Shown piece by piece: positions 53,044 to 63,470 of a DNA stretch of 64,000 nucleotides. The notes beneath the pieces are model-generated. The model was not told the DNA's origin. It searched no databases and saw nothing but the letters and a program-made list of their open reading frames with translations. The DNA is from Glycomyces buryatensis (GTDB lineage: Bacteria; Actinomycetota; Actinomycetes; Mycobacteriales; Micromonosporaceae). The translations under genes and the position numbers were made by a program. Within the stretch, counting starts at the first letter, position 1; the number at the start of each line of letters is the position of its first letter. The DNA lies in NCBI RefSeq assembly GCF_004912275.1, contig NZ_STGY01000032.1:992-64991 (forward strand). Reading direction: 5' to 3'.

Positions 53044-54821
53044 ACGATCAGCAGGCAGAGAATCAGGGCGGGGGCCGGGCGGTGGTGTACCTGCGGGTGT
53101 CTTCCCGCGGACAGGTCGATACCGACTACGACCCCGAAGGCAACTCGATCCCCGCTCAACGCAAAGCCTGCGCGCAGCTCGCGGAGCGCATGGGACTCAC
53201 GGTCGTGGACGAGTACGTCGAGCCGGGCAAGTCCGGCCGTTCCATCGACGGGCGGCCCGCATTCCGCAAGATGATGGGCCGCATCCGCAACCAGCACGAC
53301 GTCGACTACGTCATCGTGTACATGCGCTCACGGCTGTTCCGCGACGCCACCGACGCAGGCCTCACCAAACGCGAACTCCGAGGCCTCGGCGTCGCGATCC
53401 TGTCCGTGAAGGACCCCACCGACGACTCGCCCACCGGGGATCTCATGGCGCACATGGTCGACGGCTTCAACGAGTACCAGTCGCGCGTCTCGGGCCAGGA
53501 CATCGCCTACAAGATGGAAGCCAAAGCCGCGCTCGGTGGCACCCCCGGCAAACCCCCGCTGGGCTACCTCAACGTCCGCGAGACCATCGACGGACGCGAG
53601 ATCCGCACCATCGCCCTCGATCCCGAACGCGCACCACTGGTGAAGATGCTCTTCGAGCAGTACGACACCGGGCAACGCTCCTTCCCCAAGCTCTGTGAGC
53701 TCGCGACCAGCGCGGGGTTGCGGTCCCGGCCGACGCGCAAGTACCCGGCTGGTTCGCCGCTCTCGATCCGCAAGATCGGTCAGATGCTCCGCGACCGCTA
53801 CTACCTCGGCTACGTGACCTTCAACGGCACCGAATACCCCGGCCGACACGAAGCCCTCATCGACACCGCATTGTTCGACAAGGTCCAGACCGTGCTCTAC
53901 GAGGAACACGGCGCGGGCGTGCGCGAACGCAAGTGGAACCACTACCTCAAGGGCCTCGTCTGGTGCGGGCGCTGCGGGCGCCGGTTGATCATCGAGCGCG
54001 CCAAATCCAAGACCGGCCGCCTCTACTTCTACTACCTCTGCCTGAGCCGCAACGAGAACGGCTCCTGCGACCTGCCCCGGTTCGCCGTCACCGACGTCGA
54101 GCGCACCGTCGCCGCCCACTACGCCACCATCGCCTTCACACCCGCCGAAGCTGCGAGGACCAGGACCGGTCTCGCCAGCGCTGCCGCCACCGACCACAGC
54201 ACGACGCAGACCCTGCGCCGCAACCTCAAACGCGAACGCACCCGACTCGACGCACTCGAAAACCAGATCATCGAACTGCTCGGCCACCCCGACTGGCCCA
54301 CCGAGAAACTCACCGCGAAGATCCAGGACATCCACGTCCAGCGAGAGCGCATCGACGTGCAACTCGCCACAGACTGCACACCGCGTCTCGACCAAGCCGC
54401 GGGCATCGTCACGCCCTTCCTCGACCTCCTTGCCGACCCCCGCGGCCTCTACGAGTCACTCGTCGACGAGGACCGCCGGACGCTCAATACGATCTGCTTC
54501 ACCCGGCTCACCCTCGACGCCGACGAGACCAAGGGCCCGGTCATCGCCGCCAGCTCGACGAGCGCGAGCATCACGCCGCTCCTGGCCTACCGGAACCGGG
54601 AACGCGAAAGCGGCACCAGCCCGGAGGCTGGTGCCGCTGACGACAACAATATTCAGACGGCCCTGAGTTCAAGGCCAGACCTTGTCGTGGAGCTGCAGGG
54701 AATCGAACCCTGGTCCTCCGCTGCTTTTGTGAGACTTCTCCGGGTGCAGTCCGCTGTACCTATTATCGAGCCCCACCGATCACACGGACAAGTCGGTGAG
54801 ACGGGCTCTATTCGCCGTTGA
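53040..54821 (+). CDS. Large serine recombinase
   Basis: 593 codons. N-terminal resolvase domain with catalytic Ser21 in V-Y-L-R-V-S-S-R-G-Q and the later R-S-R-L-F-R-D. Recombinase domain ~180-300 (P-L-G-Y, Y-Y-L-G-Y-V), then a zinc-ribbon W-C-G-R-C-G-R-R and a coiled coil around 390-450. The final ~45 codons are translation of the antisense strand of ssrA, so the native C-terminus was probably changed by insertion. It would integrate and excise the island at a specific attachment site. Confidence 0.92.
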   Translation: MNDQQAENQGGGRAVVYLRVSSRGQVDTDYDPEGNSIPAQRKACAQLAERMGLTVVDEYVEPGKSGRSIDGRPAFRKMMGRIRNQHDVDYVIVYMRSRLFRDATDAGLTKRELRGLGVAILSVKDPTDDSPTGDLMAHMVDGFNEYQSRVSGQDIAYKMEAKAALGGTPGKPPLGYLNVRETIDGREIRTIALDPERAPLVKMLFEQYDTGQRSFPKLCELATSAGLRSRPTRKYPAGSPLSIRKIGQMLRDRYYLGYVTFNGTEYPGRHEALIDTALFDKVQTVLYEEHGAGVRERKWNHYLKGLVWCGRCGRRLIIERAKSKTGRLYFYYLCLSRNENGSCDLPRFAVTDVERTVAAHYATIAFTPAEAARTRTGLASAAATDHSTTQTLRRNLKRERTRLDALENQIIELLGHPDWPTEKLTAKIQDIHVQRERIDVQLATDCTPRLDQAAGIVTPFLDLLADPRGLYESLVDEDRRTLNTICFTRLTLDADETKGPVIAASSTSASITPLLAYRNRERESGTSPEAGAADDNNIQTALSSRPDLVVELQGIEPWSSAAFVRLLRVQSAVPIIEPHRSHGQVGETGSIRR

Positions 54822-55057
54822 TGTCATTCGATGCCCCAGCGACCAAGACCTCGACCTAGCGTTCTAGATGATGCCGCGAATCCGGAACGAACGCGCTTCC
54901 GGAGCGGCAGAATCACTCTCGCTTAAGCAGCGAGGGCGAATTCAGTGCGTTTTGCGTTGGCACTTATTGGTTTCCAACGTTGGTTAACGAGACATGCGTT
55001 GGCTTCCTCGACCCGCTTCCCTCACATCAACACACGGAGTCGAAACCGATCAGCCCC
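54688..55057 (-). ncRNA. ssrA: Transfer-messenger RNA (tmRNA)
   Basis: One-piece tmRNA. The 5' end G-G-G-G-C-U-G (55057-55051) pairs with C-A-G-C-U-C-C (54695-54689), followed by discriminator A at 54688; CCA is not encoded. GATCGGTTTCGACT after the acceptor and the T-loop region GGTTCGATTCC near the 3' end are typical. The reading frame ending at TAA 54923-54925 encodes tag N-A-K-R-T-E-F-A-L-A-A (54926-54958), preceded by the tmRNA-borne Ala. It rescues stalled ribosomes with SmpB, encoded 92 nt upstream. The recombinase frame overlaps its 3' 134 nt on the other strand. Confidence 0.95.
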
Positions 55058-55096
55058 TGGTTGAGGTGAGTTACCCCTGTTTAGTTGTGTCATGGA

Positions 55097-55102
55097 ATTC
55101 TA
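55097..55102 (-). promoter_or_regulatory. Candidate -10 of ssrA
   Basis: TAGAAT on the minus strand, 40 nt before the mature 5' end of tmRNA, consistent with a precursor leader. No good -35 was found at 16-18 nt. Confidence 0.45.
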
Positions 55103-55148
55103 GCTCAGTCCAACCGCCCGTCGCGAGCGGATATTCCCACCGCGGGGA

Positions 55149-55652
55149 CTAGCGGCCGCGCTTGAGGGCGGCGCCGGCGGCGCGTTCGATCTCGCGGTCG
55201 GCCTCGCGTTTGGCGATGGCCTGGCGCTTGTCGTAGTTCTTGCGACCCCGGGCCAGACCCAGTTCCATCTTGGCCCAGCCGTTCTCGAAGTACACCGACA
55301 GCGGCACCAGCGTCAGGCCCGCCTCATCGAGCTTGTTCGCCAGCTTGGCGATCTCGCCGCGGTGCAGCAGGAGCTTGCGGATGCGGCGCGGCGGGTGGTT
55401 CGTCCACGTCCCGTAGTCGTACTCGGGGATGTGGAAGTTGTGGACGCGGGCCTCGCCGTTGTGGATCTCGGCGTAGGCGTCGACGATATTGCCCCGGCCC
55501 TGGCGCAGCGCCTTGACCTCGGTCCCCGAGAGGACCATCCCGGCGTCGTAGGTGTCCAGGATGTCGTAGTCGTGGCGCGCCTTCCGGTTCGACGTCACGA
55601 CCGTGCGCTCGGGGCCGGAGTGCTTGACCTTTTCCTGCTTCTTCTTGGACAC
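55149..55652 (-). CDS. smpB: SsrA-binding protein
   Basis: 167 aa with GTG start and Lys-rich N-terminus. SmpB OB-fold motifs: [21 protein letters not shown], and the C-terminal [12 protein letters not shown] followed by a basic tail. It brings tmRNA to stalled ribosomes; ssrA lies directly downstream on the same strand. Confidence 0.97.
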   Translation of the reverse strand: MSKKKQEKVKHSGPERTVVTSNRKARHDYDILDTYDAGMVLSGTEVKALRQGRGNIVDAYAEIHNGEARVHNFHIPEYDYGTWTNHPPRRIRKLLLHRGEIAKLANKLDEAGLTLVPLSVYFENGWAKMELGLARGRKNYDKRQAIAKREADREIERAAGAALKRGR

Positions 55653-55700
55653 GGAGCAAGCTTAACGATCGAACATACGTATGTCGAAGCGAATTAGCGG

Positions 55701-56936
55701 CTAACGGCACAGGCAGGACGGGAGGTAGCCGAGCGGGTTGACGCGCTCGCCGTTCACACGGACCTCGAAGTGCAGGTGCGCGCCGGTGCTGGCGCCGGTG
55801 GAGCCGACCGCGCCGATGCCCTCGTCACGGCCGACGTGCTCGCCATTGGAGACCCAGATCGCGGACTGGTGGGCGTAGCAGCTGGTGACGCCGCCGCCGT
55901 GGCCGATGCAGGTGAGGTTGCCGTAGCCGCCGTTCCAGCCGGCGTAGACGACGGTGCCGGAGTCGGCGGCGTGGATGGTGGTGCCGGAACCTGCGGCGAA
56001 GTCGGTGCCGCCGTGGAAGCGGGAGGTGCCGTAGATCGGGTGGGTCCGCCAGCCGAAGTCGGAGGACTTCCAGCCGCTGACGGGAACGACCCAGCCGCCG
56101 CCACCGCCGCCAGACGAGGAGCCCCCGGAATCAGAGCCACCGGACGAACCGGAGTCGGCATTGCGCAGCGCGTCGGCCAGCCGCTGCGACTCGGCCTCCA
56201 GCTCCTCGTACTCCGACTGGGCCTCGGACTCGGCCGATTCGGCGACGGCGAGCGCGTCGGCGCGGTCGCCGATGAGGCGGTTCACCTCGTCGCGGGCGGC
56301 CTGCGCCTCGGCGGCCCGTGTCTCGGCCTGCGCCAGGGCGGCCTCGGCGGCCACCTCGGCTTCCGCCGCCTCGGCTTCGGCGACCGCGGCGGTGCCCTCG
56401 GCGTTGGAGGCGATGCGGCGCTGGAGGGTGATCTCCTCGACCGCCTGGTACTTGGACTCGTTGAGGAACTCGAGGTAGGTGAGGCCCTCGACCGCCCGGG
56501 CCGGTTCGCCCGAGGCGAGGATGGCGTCCAGGGTGATCAGTTCGGCGCCCTGGTAGGTGGCCCGGATCGTCGATGCCCTGGCCTCGCGGGCCGCCTCGAC
56601 GGCCGCGGCGGCCTCCTCGTATTCGGCCTCGGCCTCGGCCAGCGCCTCCGCGGCGGCGTCGGCCTCCCGCTGGGCCTGGGCCGCTTCGGTTTCGGCGGCT
56701 GCGACGCGCCCCTCGGCGACGTCGATCGCGTCTTCGGCTCCGGGGAGGCGGGCCTCGGTCTCGGCGAGGGTCGCGCCCGCGGCGCGGACCTCGTCGGAGG
56801 CGTCTTCGAGCTGGGCGGCCATCTCGGCCTTCTCGCGTTCGACGCGGTCGAGTTCGGACTGGGATGCGGCCCAGACGGGACTGCTCGCGGCCCCAGCGAT
56901 AAGCAGGGCCGCGAGCAGCAATCCGATTCGCCTCAT
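55701..56936 (-). CDS. M23-family peptidase with coiled-coil N-terminus (EnvC-like)
   Basis: 411 aa. Signal peptide M-R-R-I-G-L-L-L-A-A-L-L-I-A-G-A, then ~240 residues of Ala/Glu coiled coil, a Ser/Gly linker, and a C-terminal LytM domain. Zn motifs H-G-G-T-D-F and H-L-H-F-E-V, plus Y-G-N-L-T-C and the S-C-Y-A-H loop, are intact, so it may be an active endopeptidase, unlike inactive EnvC. Adjacent to ftsX: in other bacteria FtsEX activates such coiled-coil murein hydrolases. Confidence 0.93.
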   Translation of the reverse strand: MRRIGLLLAALLIAGAASSPVWAASQSELDRVEREKAEMAAQLEDASDEVRAAGATLAETEARLPGAEDAIDVAEGRVAAAETEAAQAQREADAAAEALAEAEAEYEEAAAAVEAAREARASTIRATYQGAELITLDAILASGEPARAVEGLTYLEFLNESKYQAVEEITLQRRIASNAEGTAAVAEAEAAEAEVAAEAALAQAETRAAEAQAARDEVNRLIGDRADALAVAESAESEAQSEYEELEAESQRLADALRNADSGSSGGSDSGGSSSGGGGGGWVVPVSGWKSSDFGWRTHPIYGTSRFHGGTDFAAGSGTTIHAADSGTVVYAGWNGGYGNLTCIGHGGGVTSCYAHQSAIWVSNGEHVGRDEGIGAVGSTGASTGAHLHFEVRVNGERVNPLGYLPSCLCR

Positions 56937-57007
56937 AGCGCCCGAATTTAGTCGAGATCCGAACCAAATTTGAGCATTTAGGACATATTAGGCCTAGCGG
57001 GCGAGAG

Positions 57008-57883
57008 CTAGACCTTGATGTTGAACCGCAAGGTGATCCAGGCGGTCACGGCGCTGATGACGGCCGAGATGCCGGCCAGGATCGGCAGCAGCATGAGCAC
57101 CGCGGACATCTCGATCTTCGGCATCAGGCTGAACAAGTTCTCGAACTGCCCGTCGATGACCAGGAACTTGGCGGCCACCAGGGTGCCGAAGGCGAACAGG
57201 GCGCCGATGATGCCGGCGAACACCGCCTCCAGCACGAACGGGGCCTGGACGAACCAGTTCGGGGCGCCGACCAGCTTCATGATCGCGACCTCGCGGCGCC
57301 GCGAGTAGGCGGCGACCTGGATGGTGTTGGCGATCAGCATGAGCGCGGCCACGCCCTGGACGAGGGCGACGACGAGGGTCAGCTTCTGGGCCCCGCCGAG
57401 GATGTCGAAGACCTGCTGGAGGATCTGCTTCTGGTTGGTGGCCTGGTAGACCCCGTCGCGCTCCTGGAACTGGGCGATGAGTTCGGGAGCCTTGTCGATG
57501 TCTTCCATCTTGACGCGGAAGGCCGCCGGAAGCTGGTCGGCGTTGACGGTCTTCACCAGGTCCGGGGAGTCCTTGAAGGTGTCCTGGAACCGGTCCCAGG
57601 CATCGTCCTTGGACTCGAACTCGGTCCGCGCGACCAGCTCGGACTGGTTCAGCTCCGACTCGATCTGCGCCGTGGTCTCCTCGTCGATCTCGGGGTCGAG
57701 GTAGATGACCACCTCGAGCGAGGTCTGGTAGTACTCCTCGATGACGTCGACCTGGTTGTACAGCAGCAGGGCGGAACCCAGCATGGTCAACGAGACCGCC
57801 ATCGTGATGATCATCGCGATGGTCATGGAGATATTGCGCCACAGTCCGAGGAAGACCTCGGACATCACGTACTTCGCGCGCAT
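57008..57883 (-). CDS. ftsX: Cell division protein FtsX
   Basis: 291 aa. One N-terminal membrane span (I-A-M-I-I-T-M-A-V-S-L-T-M-L-G-S-A-L-L), a ~130-residue extracytoplasmic domain, and three C-terminal spans, the standard FtsX topology. 23 nt downstream of ftsE. It works with FtsE to link the divisome to peptidoglycan hydrolases such as the M23 peptidase encoded next. Confidence 0.95.
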   Translation of the reverse strand: MRAKYVMSEVFLGLWRNISMTIAMIITMAVSLTMLGSALLLYNQVDVIEEYYQTSLEVVIYLDPEIDEETTAQIESELNQSELVARTEFESKDDAWDRFQDTFKDSPDLVKTVNADQLPAAFRVKMEDIDKAPELIAQFQERDGVYQATNQKQILQQVFDILGGAQKLTLVVALVQGVAALMLIANTIQVAAYSRRREVAIMKLVGAPNWFVQAPFVLEAVFAGIIGALFAFGTLVAAKFLVIDGQFENLFSLMPKIEMSAVLMLLPILAGISAVISAVTAWITLRFNIKV

Positions 57884-57906
57884 GAGCTCTGTTCTCTGCC
57901 TTCCGC

Positions 57907-58587
57907 TTAGCCGTAGACGCCGCGCGACTGGTCGCGCACGATCTGGCCGTTCTCGACCTCGATGACGCGACGGCGCATCTGGTTCACGATGTTGGAGTCG
58001 TGGGTGACCATGACGATGGTGGTACCGGTCCGGCTGATGCGGTCGAGCAGCCGCATGATCTCGATCGAGGTGTCGGGGTCGAGGTTACCGGTGGGCTCGT
58101 CGGCCAGCAGGAGCAGCGGGCGGTTGACGAAGGCGCGGGCCACGGCCACGCGCTGCTGCTCACCGCCGGAGAGCTCGTGGGGGTAGCGGTGCTCCTTGCC
58201 GCCGAGACCGACCAGTTCGAGGACCTCGGGGACGACCCGGCGGGCGACCGACCGGGGCTTGCCGATGACCTCGAGCGCGAACGCGACGTTCTCGGCCGCG
58301 GTGCGGTTGGGGAGGAGCCGGAAGTCCTGGAAGACACAGCCGATGCTGCGCCGGTAGGCCGGCACCTTCCATCGCCGCAACTTGGTCACGTCGATGTCCC
58401 CCACGGCGATCTTGCCCTTGTCGGGGACCTCCTCGCGCAAGAGCAGTTTGATGATCGTGGACTTCCCCGCGCCGGTCGGACCGATGAAGAAGACGAACTC
58501 TCCTTTGTCGATGAAGACGTTGATGTCTTCGACCGACGGTCGGTTCGATCGGGGGTAGTGCTTGGTTACGCCCTCGAGCTGAATCAC
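57907..58587 (-). CDS. ftsE: Cell division ATP-binding protein FtsE
   Basis: 226 aa ABC ATPase. Walker [10 protein letters not shown] (about 38-46), Q-loop V-F-Q-D-F-R-L-L-P, signature L-S-G-G-E-Q-Q-R, Walker [13 protein letters not shown] and H-loop V-T-H-D. Complete and therefore probably active. Separated by 311 nt from prfB, so it likely has its own promoter. Confidence 0.97.
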   Translation of the reverse strand: MIQLEGVTKHYPRSNRPSVEDINVFIDKGEFVFFIGPTGAGKSTIIKLLLREEVPDKGKIAVGDIDVTKLRRWKVPAYRRSIGCVFQDFRLLPNRTAAENVAFALEVIGKPRSVARRVVPEVLELVGLGGKEHRYPHELSGGEQQRVAVARAFVNRPLLLLADEPTGNLDPDTSIEIMRLLDRISRTGTTIVMVTHDSNIVNQMRRRVIEVENGQIVRDQSRGVYG

Positions 58588-58898
58588 GAGGCGGAGTCTA
58601 ACCGCCGGGCCCGGCAGCCGGACGGGCGGCTCCAGTACACGCGTGGCATACCGAGGTGTTTTGTGTGCATATGTCCCGCCCGTTCAGGGGTAACGACACG
58701 ATTTCACCCGAACAGGGGAAGCGGGCATGGTCACCCGGCCCGGCCAGAACCGAAATCGGCCCTGAGCGTAACCGGATCGCCACATTGGACGACATATTCG
58801 GCCGAGTCGATCCTATATGATATAGGCATGCGCCAGACGCGGCGGACCGGTTTCACACCGGTGCCGGGACTGCCGGATTCTCGGGCCGGAAAGGCGGC
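58588..58898. other. Intergenic region between prfB and ftsE
   Basis: 311 nt. Holds the perfect palindrome CCTATAT-G-ATATAGG (58812-58826) and, on the plus strand immediately after it, a 24-codon frame (58828-58902: M-R-Q-T-R-R-T-G-F and on) that reaches into the end of prfB. TATGAT at 58816-58821 could be a -10 for a leaderless start there. None of this is supported further. The remainder shows no gene. Confidence 0.5.
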
Positions 58899-60014
<1,116 letters not shown>

Positions 60015-60155
60015 AACAGATCAGGGTACGCCTGTATTCGCGCTCATACGAAACGGGACGCTCGGCCGTGTGGCCGGGCGTCCCATTCTGAGCGGATAAG
60101 CATGCGAACAGGCATGCTATTGGAAAGGTGTCGAAACGACGGCTAGTGCTTGAAG

Positions 60156-60662
60156 CTAGCCGCGCTTCTTGAGCCAGCTGATCGCCGAGCGGTGGTACCC
60201 CACGGCGAACTCCATGGCGACGGCCGCACTGGAATCCTCGGCCGCGTAGTCCTTGGCCGCGGCGCGAGCCTCGGCCAGTGCCTCCTGGTGCTGCTCGGCG
60301 GCGTCGGCGTACATCTCCTCGACCGTGTCGGCCGACATGTAGTCGGTGAACGCGGTGCGGAGCGCGACGGGGTCGCGCAGCTGACCGATCCGGGCCGGCT
60401 CGTTGAGCCAGCGGGTGAACGCCCGCTTGCCATTGGCGCTGATGGTGTACGGCACCGATGCGCGCGGGCCGGGCTTACCGACGCGGACGAGTCCGCCTTC
60501 GGCGAGCGCCGGGAGTTCGCGATAGACCTGGGAGCGCGTCATGGTCCAGTACGGACCAAGGCGACGGGTCGCCTCCGCCATGAGTTGCCCACCGGTCATT
60601 GGACCTTCGTGTAGCAAGCCCAGCAATGCTGCTGAGGTTGCGTTCAATTCTTTTCCTGCCAT
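60156..60662 (-). CDS. PadR-family transcriptional regulator
   Basis: 168 aa from ATG 60662; the upstream frame and absence of a clear ribosome site leave the start slightly uncertain. N-terminal winged HTH with A-L-L-G-L-L-H-E-G-P-M-T-G-G-Q-L-M and Y-W-T-M-T-R-S-Q-V-Y-R-E-L-P-A-L (about 35-50). The C-terminal helices (A-E-A-R-A-A-A-K-D-Y) form the PadR-s1 dimerisation coil. Target unknown; monocistronic. Confidence 0.88.
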   Translation of the reverse strand: MAGKELNATSAALLGLLHEGPMTGGQLMAEATRRLGPYWTMTRSQVYRELPALAEGGLVRVGKPGPRASVPYTISANGKRAFTRWLNEPARIGQLRDPVALRTAFTDYMSADTVEEMYADAAEQHQEALAEARAAAKDYAAEDSSAAVAMEFAVGYHRSAISWLKKRG

Positions 60663-60915
60663 GCCCGACAGGATGCCATGTGGATGCTCTCCTGACAAGT
60701 GGACAGCTCCAATGTGTCGATTCACCGTCACCGATGTGTGATAGTCCGCGACCTTCGAAAATCGTTGCAAGCCTTACGAATCGGTCAGAATGTGACAGCG
60801 TGGTGCAACATGTGTACAGAGAATTCCAGTCGTGTGATCCCGATCGCGCTCAAGGATTCGGGAACTGTCCGTGGTGCCTTCGCTACAGAGCATTATCGAC
60901 TGTTTCAAATCGCAT

Positions 60916-62268
60916 TTAATTGCCCGGCATACGGGAGCCGATGACGTCGGCACCGGGCAGCTCCTCGACTGGAGTGCCCTCTGTGGAGTCATTTTCCTGC
61001 TCCTCTGAATCGGACAAATCATCCGAATTCAGTGTTGGAGTGTCGCTATCGGTCTCGGCCGCTTCGGATTCCGATGGGGAGGCTTCGTCCGCTTCGGGCG
61101 ATTCGGAGGCCGCTTCCGTTGGCGCCTCGGAGGGTTCGCCGCTCGCGGCGGGTGCGGTCGTCTCGACCGACTCGGACTGGTCGGCCACGTCGGCACCGCC
61201 GTGGGGCCCATTGCCGGTGAGTGCCAGGACCGCCACCGCGGCGATCGCGACCAGGCCGAGCGCGCCGGCGCCGGCCAGCAGCAGCGGGCGGCGGCGCCGC
61301 TCGGTCCGCTCCGGGAGCGGGTCCGACATGTCGAAGAGCGTCGGCTCGGGCCCCTTCGCCTCCTGGACCGCCGCGACGTCGATCGCGGCGGCCGCCGGGG
61401 TCACCGGCGAGTAGTGGAATTTGGAGGGCTCTTCCCGGCGTCGCAGCCGCGGCTTGATCGGCGCGGTCGGGTTGGGCGAGAGGCGCGGCGCCAGGCGGCG
61501 AAGCTCGGTCGCGACCGCGTCCAGGTCGCCCCGGTCGGCCGGTCGGAGCGAGAGCAGGGTCTCCACGACCTTCCACAGCTCCGCGTCCACCGCGACCGGC
61601 CTGACGGGGATCTCGGTCAGGTGCCGCTGCAAGACCTCGTCGATCGAGCCGCCCCGGTAGGCGCTGTGCCCGGTGAGGGCCTCGTACAGCACCAGACCGA
61701 GCGCGTAGTTGTCGATGCCCGGGCACACGGACTCCCCCGCCGCCACCTCGGGGGCCACGTACTCGGGAGTCCCGTGCGAGGGGGTGCCCTCGGCCTCGGC
61801 CGCCCGCGCGATCCCGAAATCGATGAACTTGACGCCGCTGTCCCCCGACAGCATCAGGTTGCCGGGCTTGACATCGCCGTGAAGGTAGCCGACCCGGTGG
61901 ACCGCAGCGAGGGTCTCGGCGGCGGAAGCGCAGCGGCGGGCGGCCTCGGCGGCGGAGAGCGGCCCGTGGGCGCGCAGATGCTCGCGCAGGTCGCGGCCCT
62001 CCACGAATTCGAGGACGATCGCCATGATCGTCTCGGTCACGATGAAGTCGCGCACCCCGATCACGCCCGGGTGCTGGATGGCGTTGAGGATCTCCGCCTC
62101 GGCGAAGAAGGTCTCCACGATCTCGGTCTCCTCGCGAAGCTCCTCGCGCAGGACCTTGACCGCCACGGCGTCGCCGGTGACCTGGTCGAGCCCGCGCCAG
62201 ACCACACCGACCGAACCGCGAGCGATCTCGTGATGCAGGGCGAAACGGTTTGCCAGAACCGTGGTCAT
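60916..62268 (-). CDS. Membrane Ser/Thr protein kinase
   Basis: 450 aa from ATG 62268 (GAGGAG 6 nt upstream). Hanks-type kinase, residues ~8-260, with Lys38 in A-V-A-V-K-V-L, H-G-D-V-K-P-G-N (Asp132) and D-F-G (150-152), so active. Activation loop A-E-A-E-G-T-P-S-H-G-T-P-E-Y has Thr residues for autophosphorylation. One membrane span (L-L-L-A-G-A-G-A-L-G-L-V-A) at ~345-365, followed by a ~100-residue extracytoplasmic tail of Ser/Thr/Glu/Asp without PASTA repeats. Divergent from a PP2C gene, probably its opposing phosphatase. Confidence 0.93.
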   Translation of the reverse strand: MTTVLANRFALHHEIARGSVGVVWRGLDQVTGDAVAVKVLREELREETEIVETFFAEAEILNAIQHPGVIGVRDFIVTETIMAIVLEFVEGRDLREHLRAHGPLSAAEAARRCASAAETLAAVHRVGYLHGDVKPGNLMLSGDSGVKFIDFGIARAAEAEGTPSHGTPEYVAPEVAAGESVCPGIDNYALGLVLYEALTGHSAYRGGSIDEVLQRHLTEIPVRPVAVDAELWKVVETLLSLRPADRGDLDAVATELRRLAPRLSPNPTAPIKPRLRRREEPSKFHYSPVTPAAAAIDVAAVQEAKGPEPTLFDMSDPLPERTERRRRPLLLAGAGALGLVAIAAVAVLALTGNGPHGGADVADQSESVETTAPAASGEPSEAPTEAASESPEADEASPSESEAAETDSDTPTLNSDDLSDSEEQENDSTEGTPVEELPGADVIGSRMPGN

Positions 62269-62525
62269 CGTTGCTCCTCGGGGGTATTGAGGCTTGGTCA
62301 TTCCACTGTAAAACCGGTATCTCCCCAGTTCAGATACCGAATGGGAGGCTGGCACGAACCGGGGATACAGTGGCGGGCGTCCCGTCCGGGACGCCTCGAC
62401 CGGGCCCGGACATCGACGGTCGCCTCTGGTGAGTGGCCAGCCACTACACTTGCGCCCATGTCCCTCGAACGGCCAAGCTTCAGACAAGACGTCGTAACCC
62501 GGTGCGAGCCCAGTGGTGATTCCCT

Positions 62526-63335
62526 GTGACCGAACTTCGTTGGCGCTACGGCGCCGCCACCGACGTGGGCAAAGTCCGCGACCTCAACGAGGACTCCCAT
62601 CTCGCGTCGCGGCGGCTGCTCGCTGTCGCCGACGGGGTCGGCGGCGCCGCCGCCGGTGAGGTCGCCAGCGGGGTCACCATCGCCGAGGTGACGCGGCTGG
62701 CCCGCCGCTCCCCGGTCGAGGCCGAGGCCGAACTGGGCGAGGTCGTCGAGGCGGCCCGGGACCGCATCCGCGCGGCCGTGGCCGAGAACCCCGAGTCCGA
62801 GGGCATGGCCACCACGTTGACCGGACTGTGGCTGGGCGACAACGCCGTCGACATTGTCCACATCGGAGACTCACGCGCCTACCAGGTGCGCGGCGAGGAC
62901 TTCGTCCAGGTGACTGTGGACGACTCCTACGTCCAGCGCCTCGTGGACGAGGGCGCCATCACCCCCGCCGAGGCCCAGGACCACCCCTACAAGTCCGTCG
63001 TGACCCGCGTGCTCCAGGCCAACCCCGCCCCGGCCCACTTCGAGACCCGCCCCGCCCAGATCGGCGACCGCTACATGCTGTGCTCCGACGGACTCAGCGA
63101 CGTCGTCTCGGACGACGCCATCGAGACCGTCCTCAACGATTTCTCCGACCCGCAGGCGGCGGCCGACGAACTGGTCCGCCTGGCCCTGGAGGGCGGCGGC
63201 CCGGACAACGTCACCGTGGTCGTGGGCGACGTGTCCGAGCACAAGCCGATGAAGCGCTGGCCCTGGATCGTGGGCGCGCTGGCGGTCCTGCTGGTGGTGG
63301 CCGCGATCATCACCAGTCTCATCCTTTGGGGCTGA
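62526..63335 (+). CDS. PP2C-family protein phosphatase
   Basis: 269 aa from GTG 62526. PPM motifs: L-N-E-D-S-H, V-A-D-G-V-G-G (metal Asp), H-I-G-D-S-R-A-Y, L-C-S-D-G-L-S-D and G-G-G-P-D-N-V-T-V-V. The last ~25 residues (W-P-W-I-V-G-A-L-A-V-L-L-V-V-A-A) form one membrane span, leaving the catalytic domain cytosolic. Dephosphorylates Ser/Thr; partner of the adjacent kinase is likely. A 6-bp GC hairpin (63343-63362) follows and may terminate it. Confidence 0.93.
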   Translation: MTELRWRYGAATDVGKVRDLNEDSHLASRRLLAVADGVGGAAAGEVASGVTIAEVTRLARRSPVEAEAELGEVVEAARDRIRAAVAENPESEGMATTLTGLWLGDNAVDIVHIGDSRAYQVRGEDFVQVTVDDSYVQRLVDEGAITPAEAQDHPYKSVVTRVLQANPAPAHFETRPAQIGDRYMLCSDGLSDVVSDDAIETVLNDFSDPQAAADELVRLALEGGGPDNVTVVVGDVSEHKPMKRWPWIVGALAVLLVVAAIITSLILWG

Positions 63336-63470
63336 AGCCGATGCCGGGTCCCCACGCCCGGCGACAGGGGCACCCCATGCGGAGGTAGTCGTACCAGCGG
63401 CCGTCGTCCTCCAGGTCGCCGTCAACTGCCAGGACATCGTCCCCGCCGCGGGCCGACCGCTCCGTAACCC

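Larger units (their letters stand above)
42248..54821. mobile_element. Putative accessory island ending in ssrA
   Basis: Region of non-core genes with variable GC: small HTH gene, hypotheticals, broken IS5-like transposase, low-GC HEPN/ATPase pair, XRE/NUDIX/AHCY-like genes, replication-relaxation protein and a large serine recombinase that ends inside the tmRNA gene. The right boundary is the ssrA 3' end (about 54688-54720). The left boundary is not defined: no second copy of the ssrA 3' end was found by eye, and 42248 is only the first accessory gene. Confidence 0.45.
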
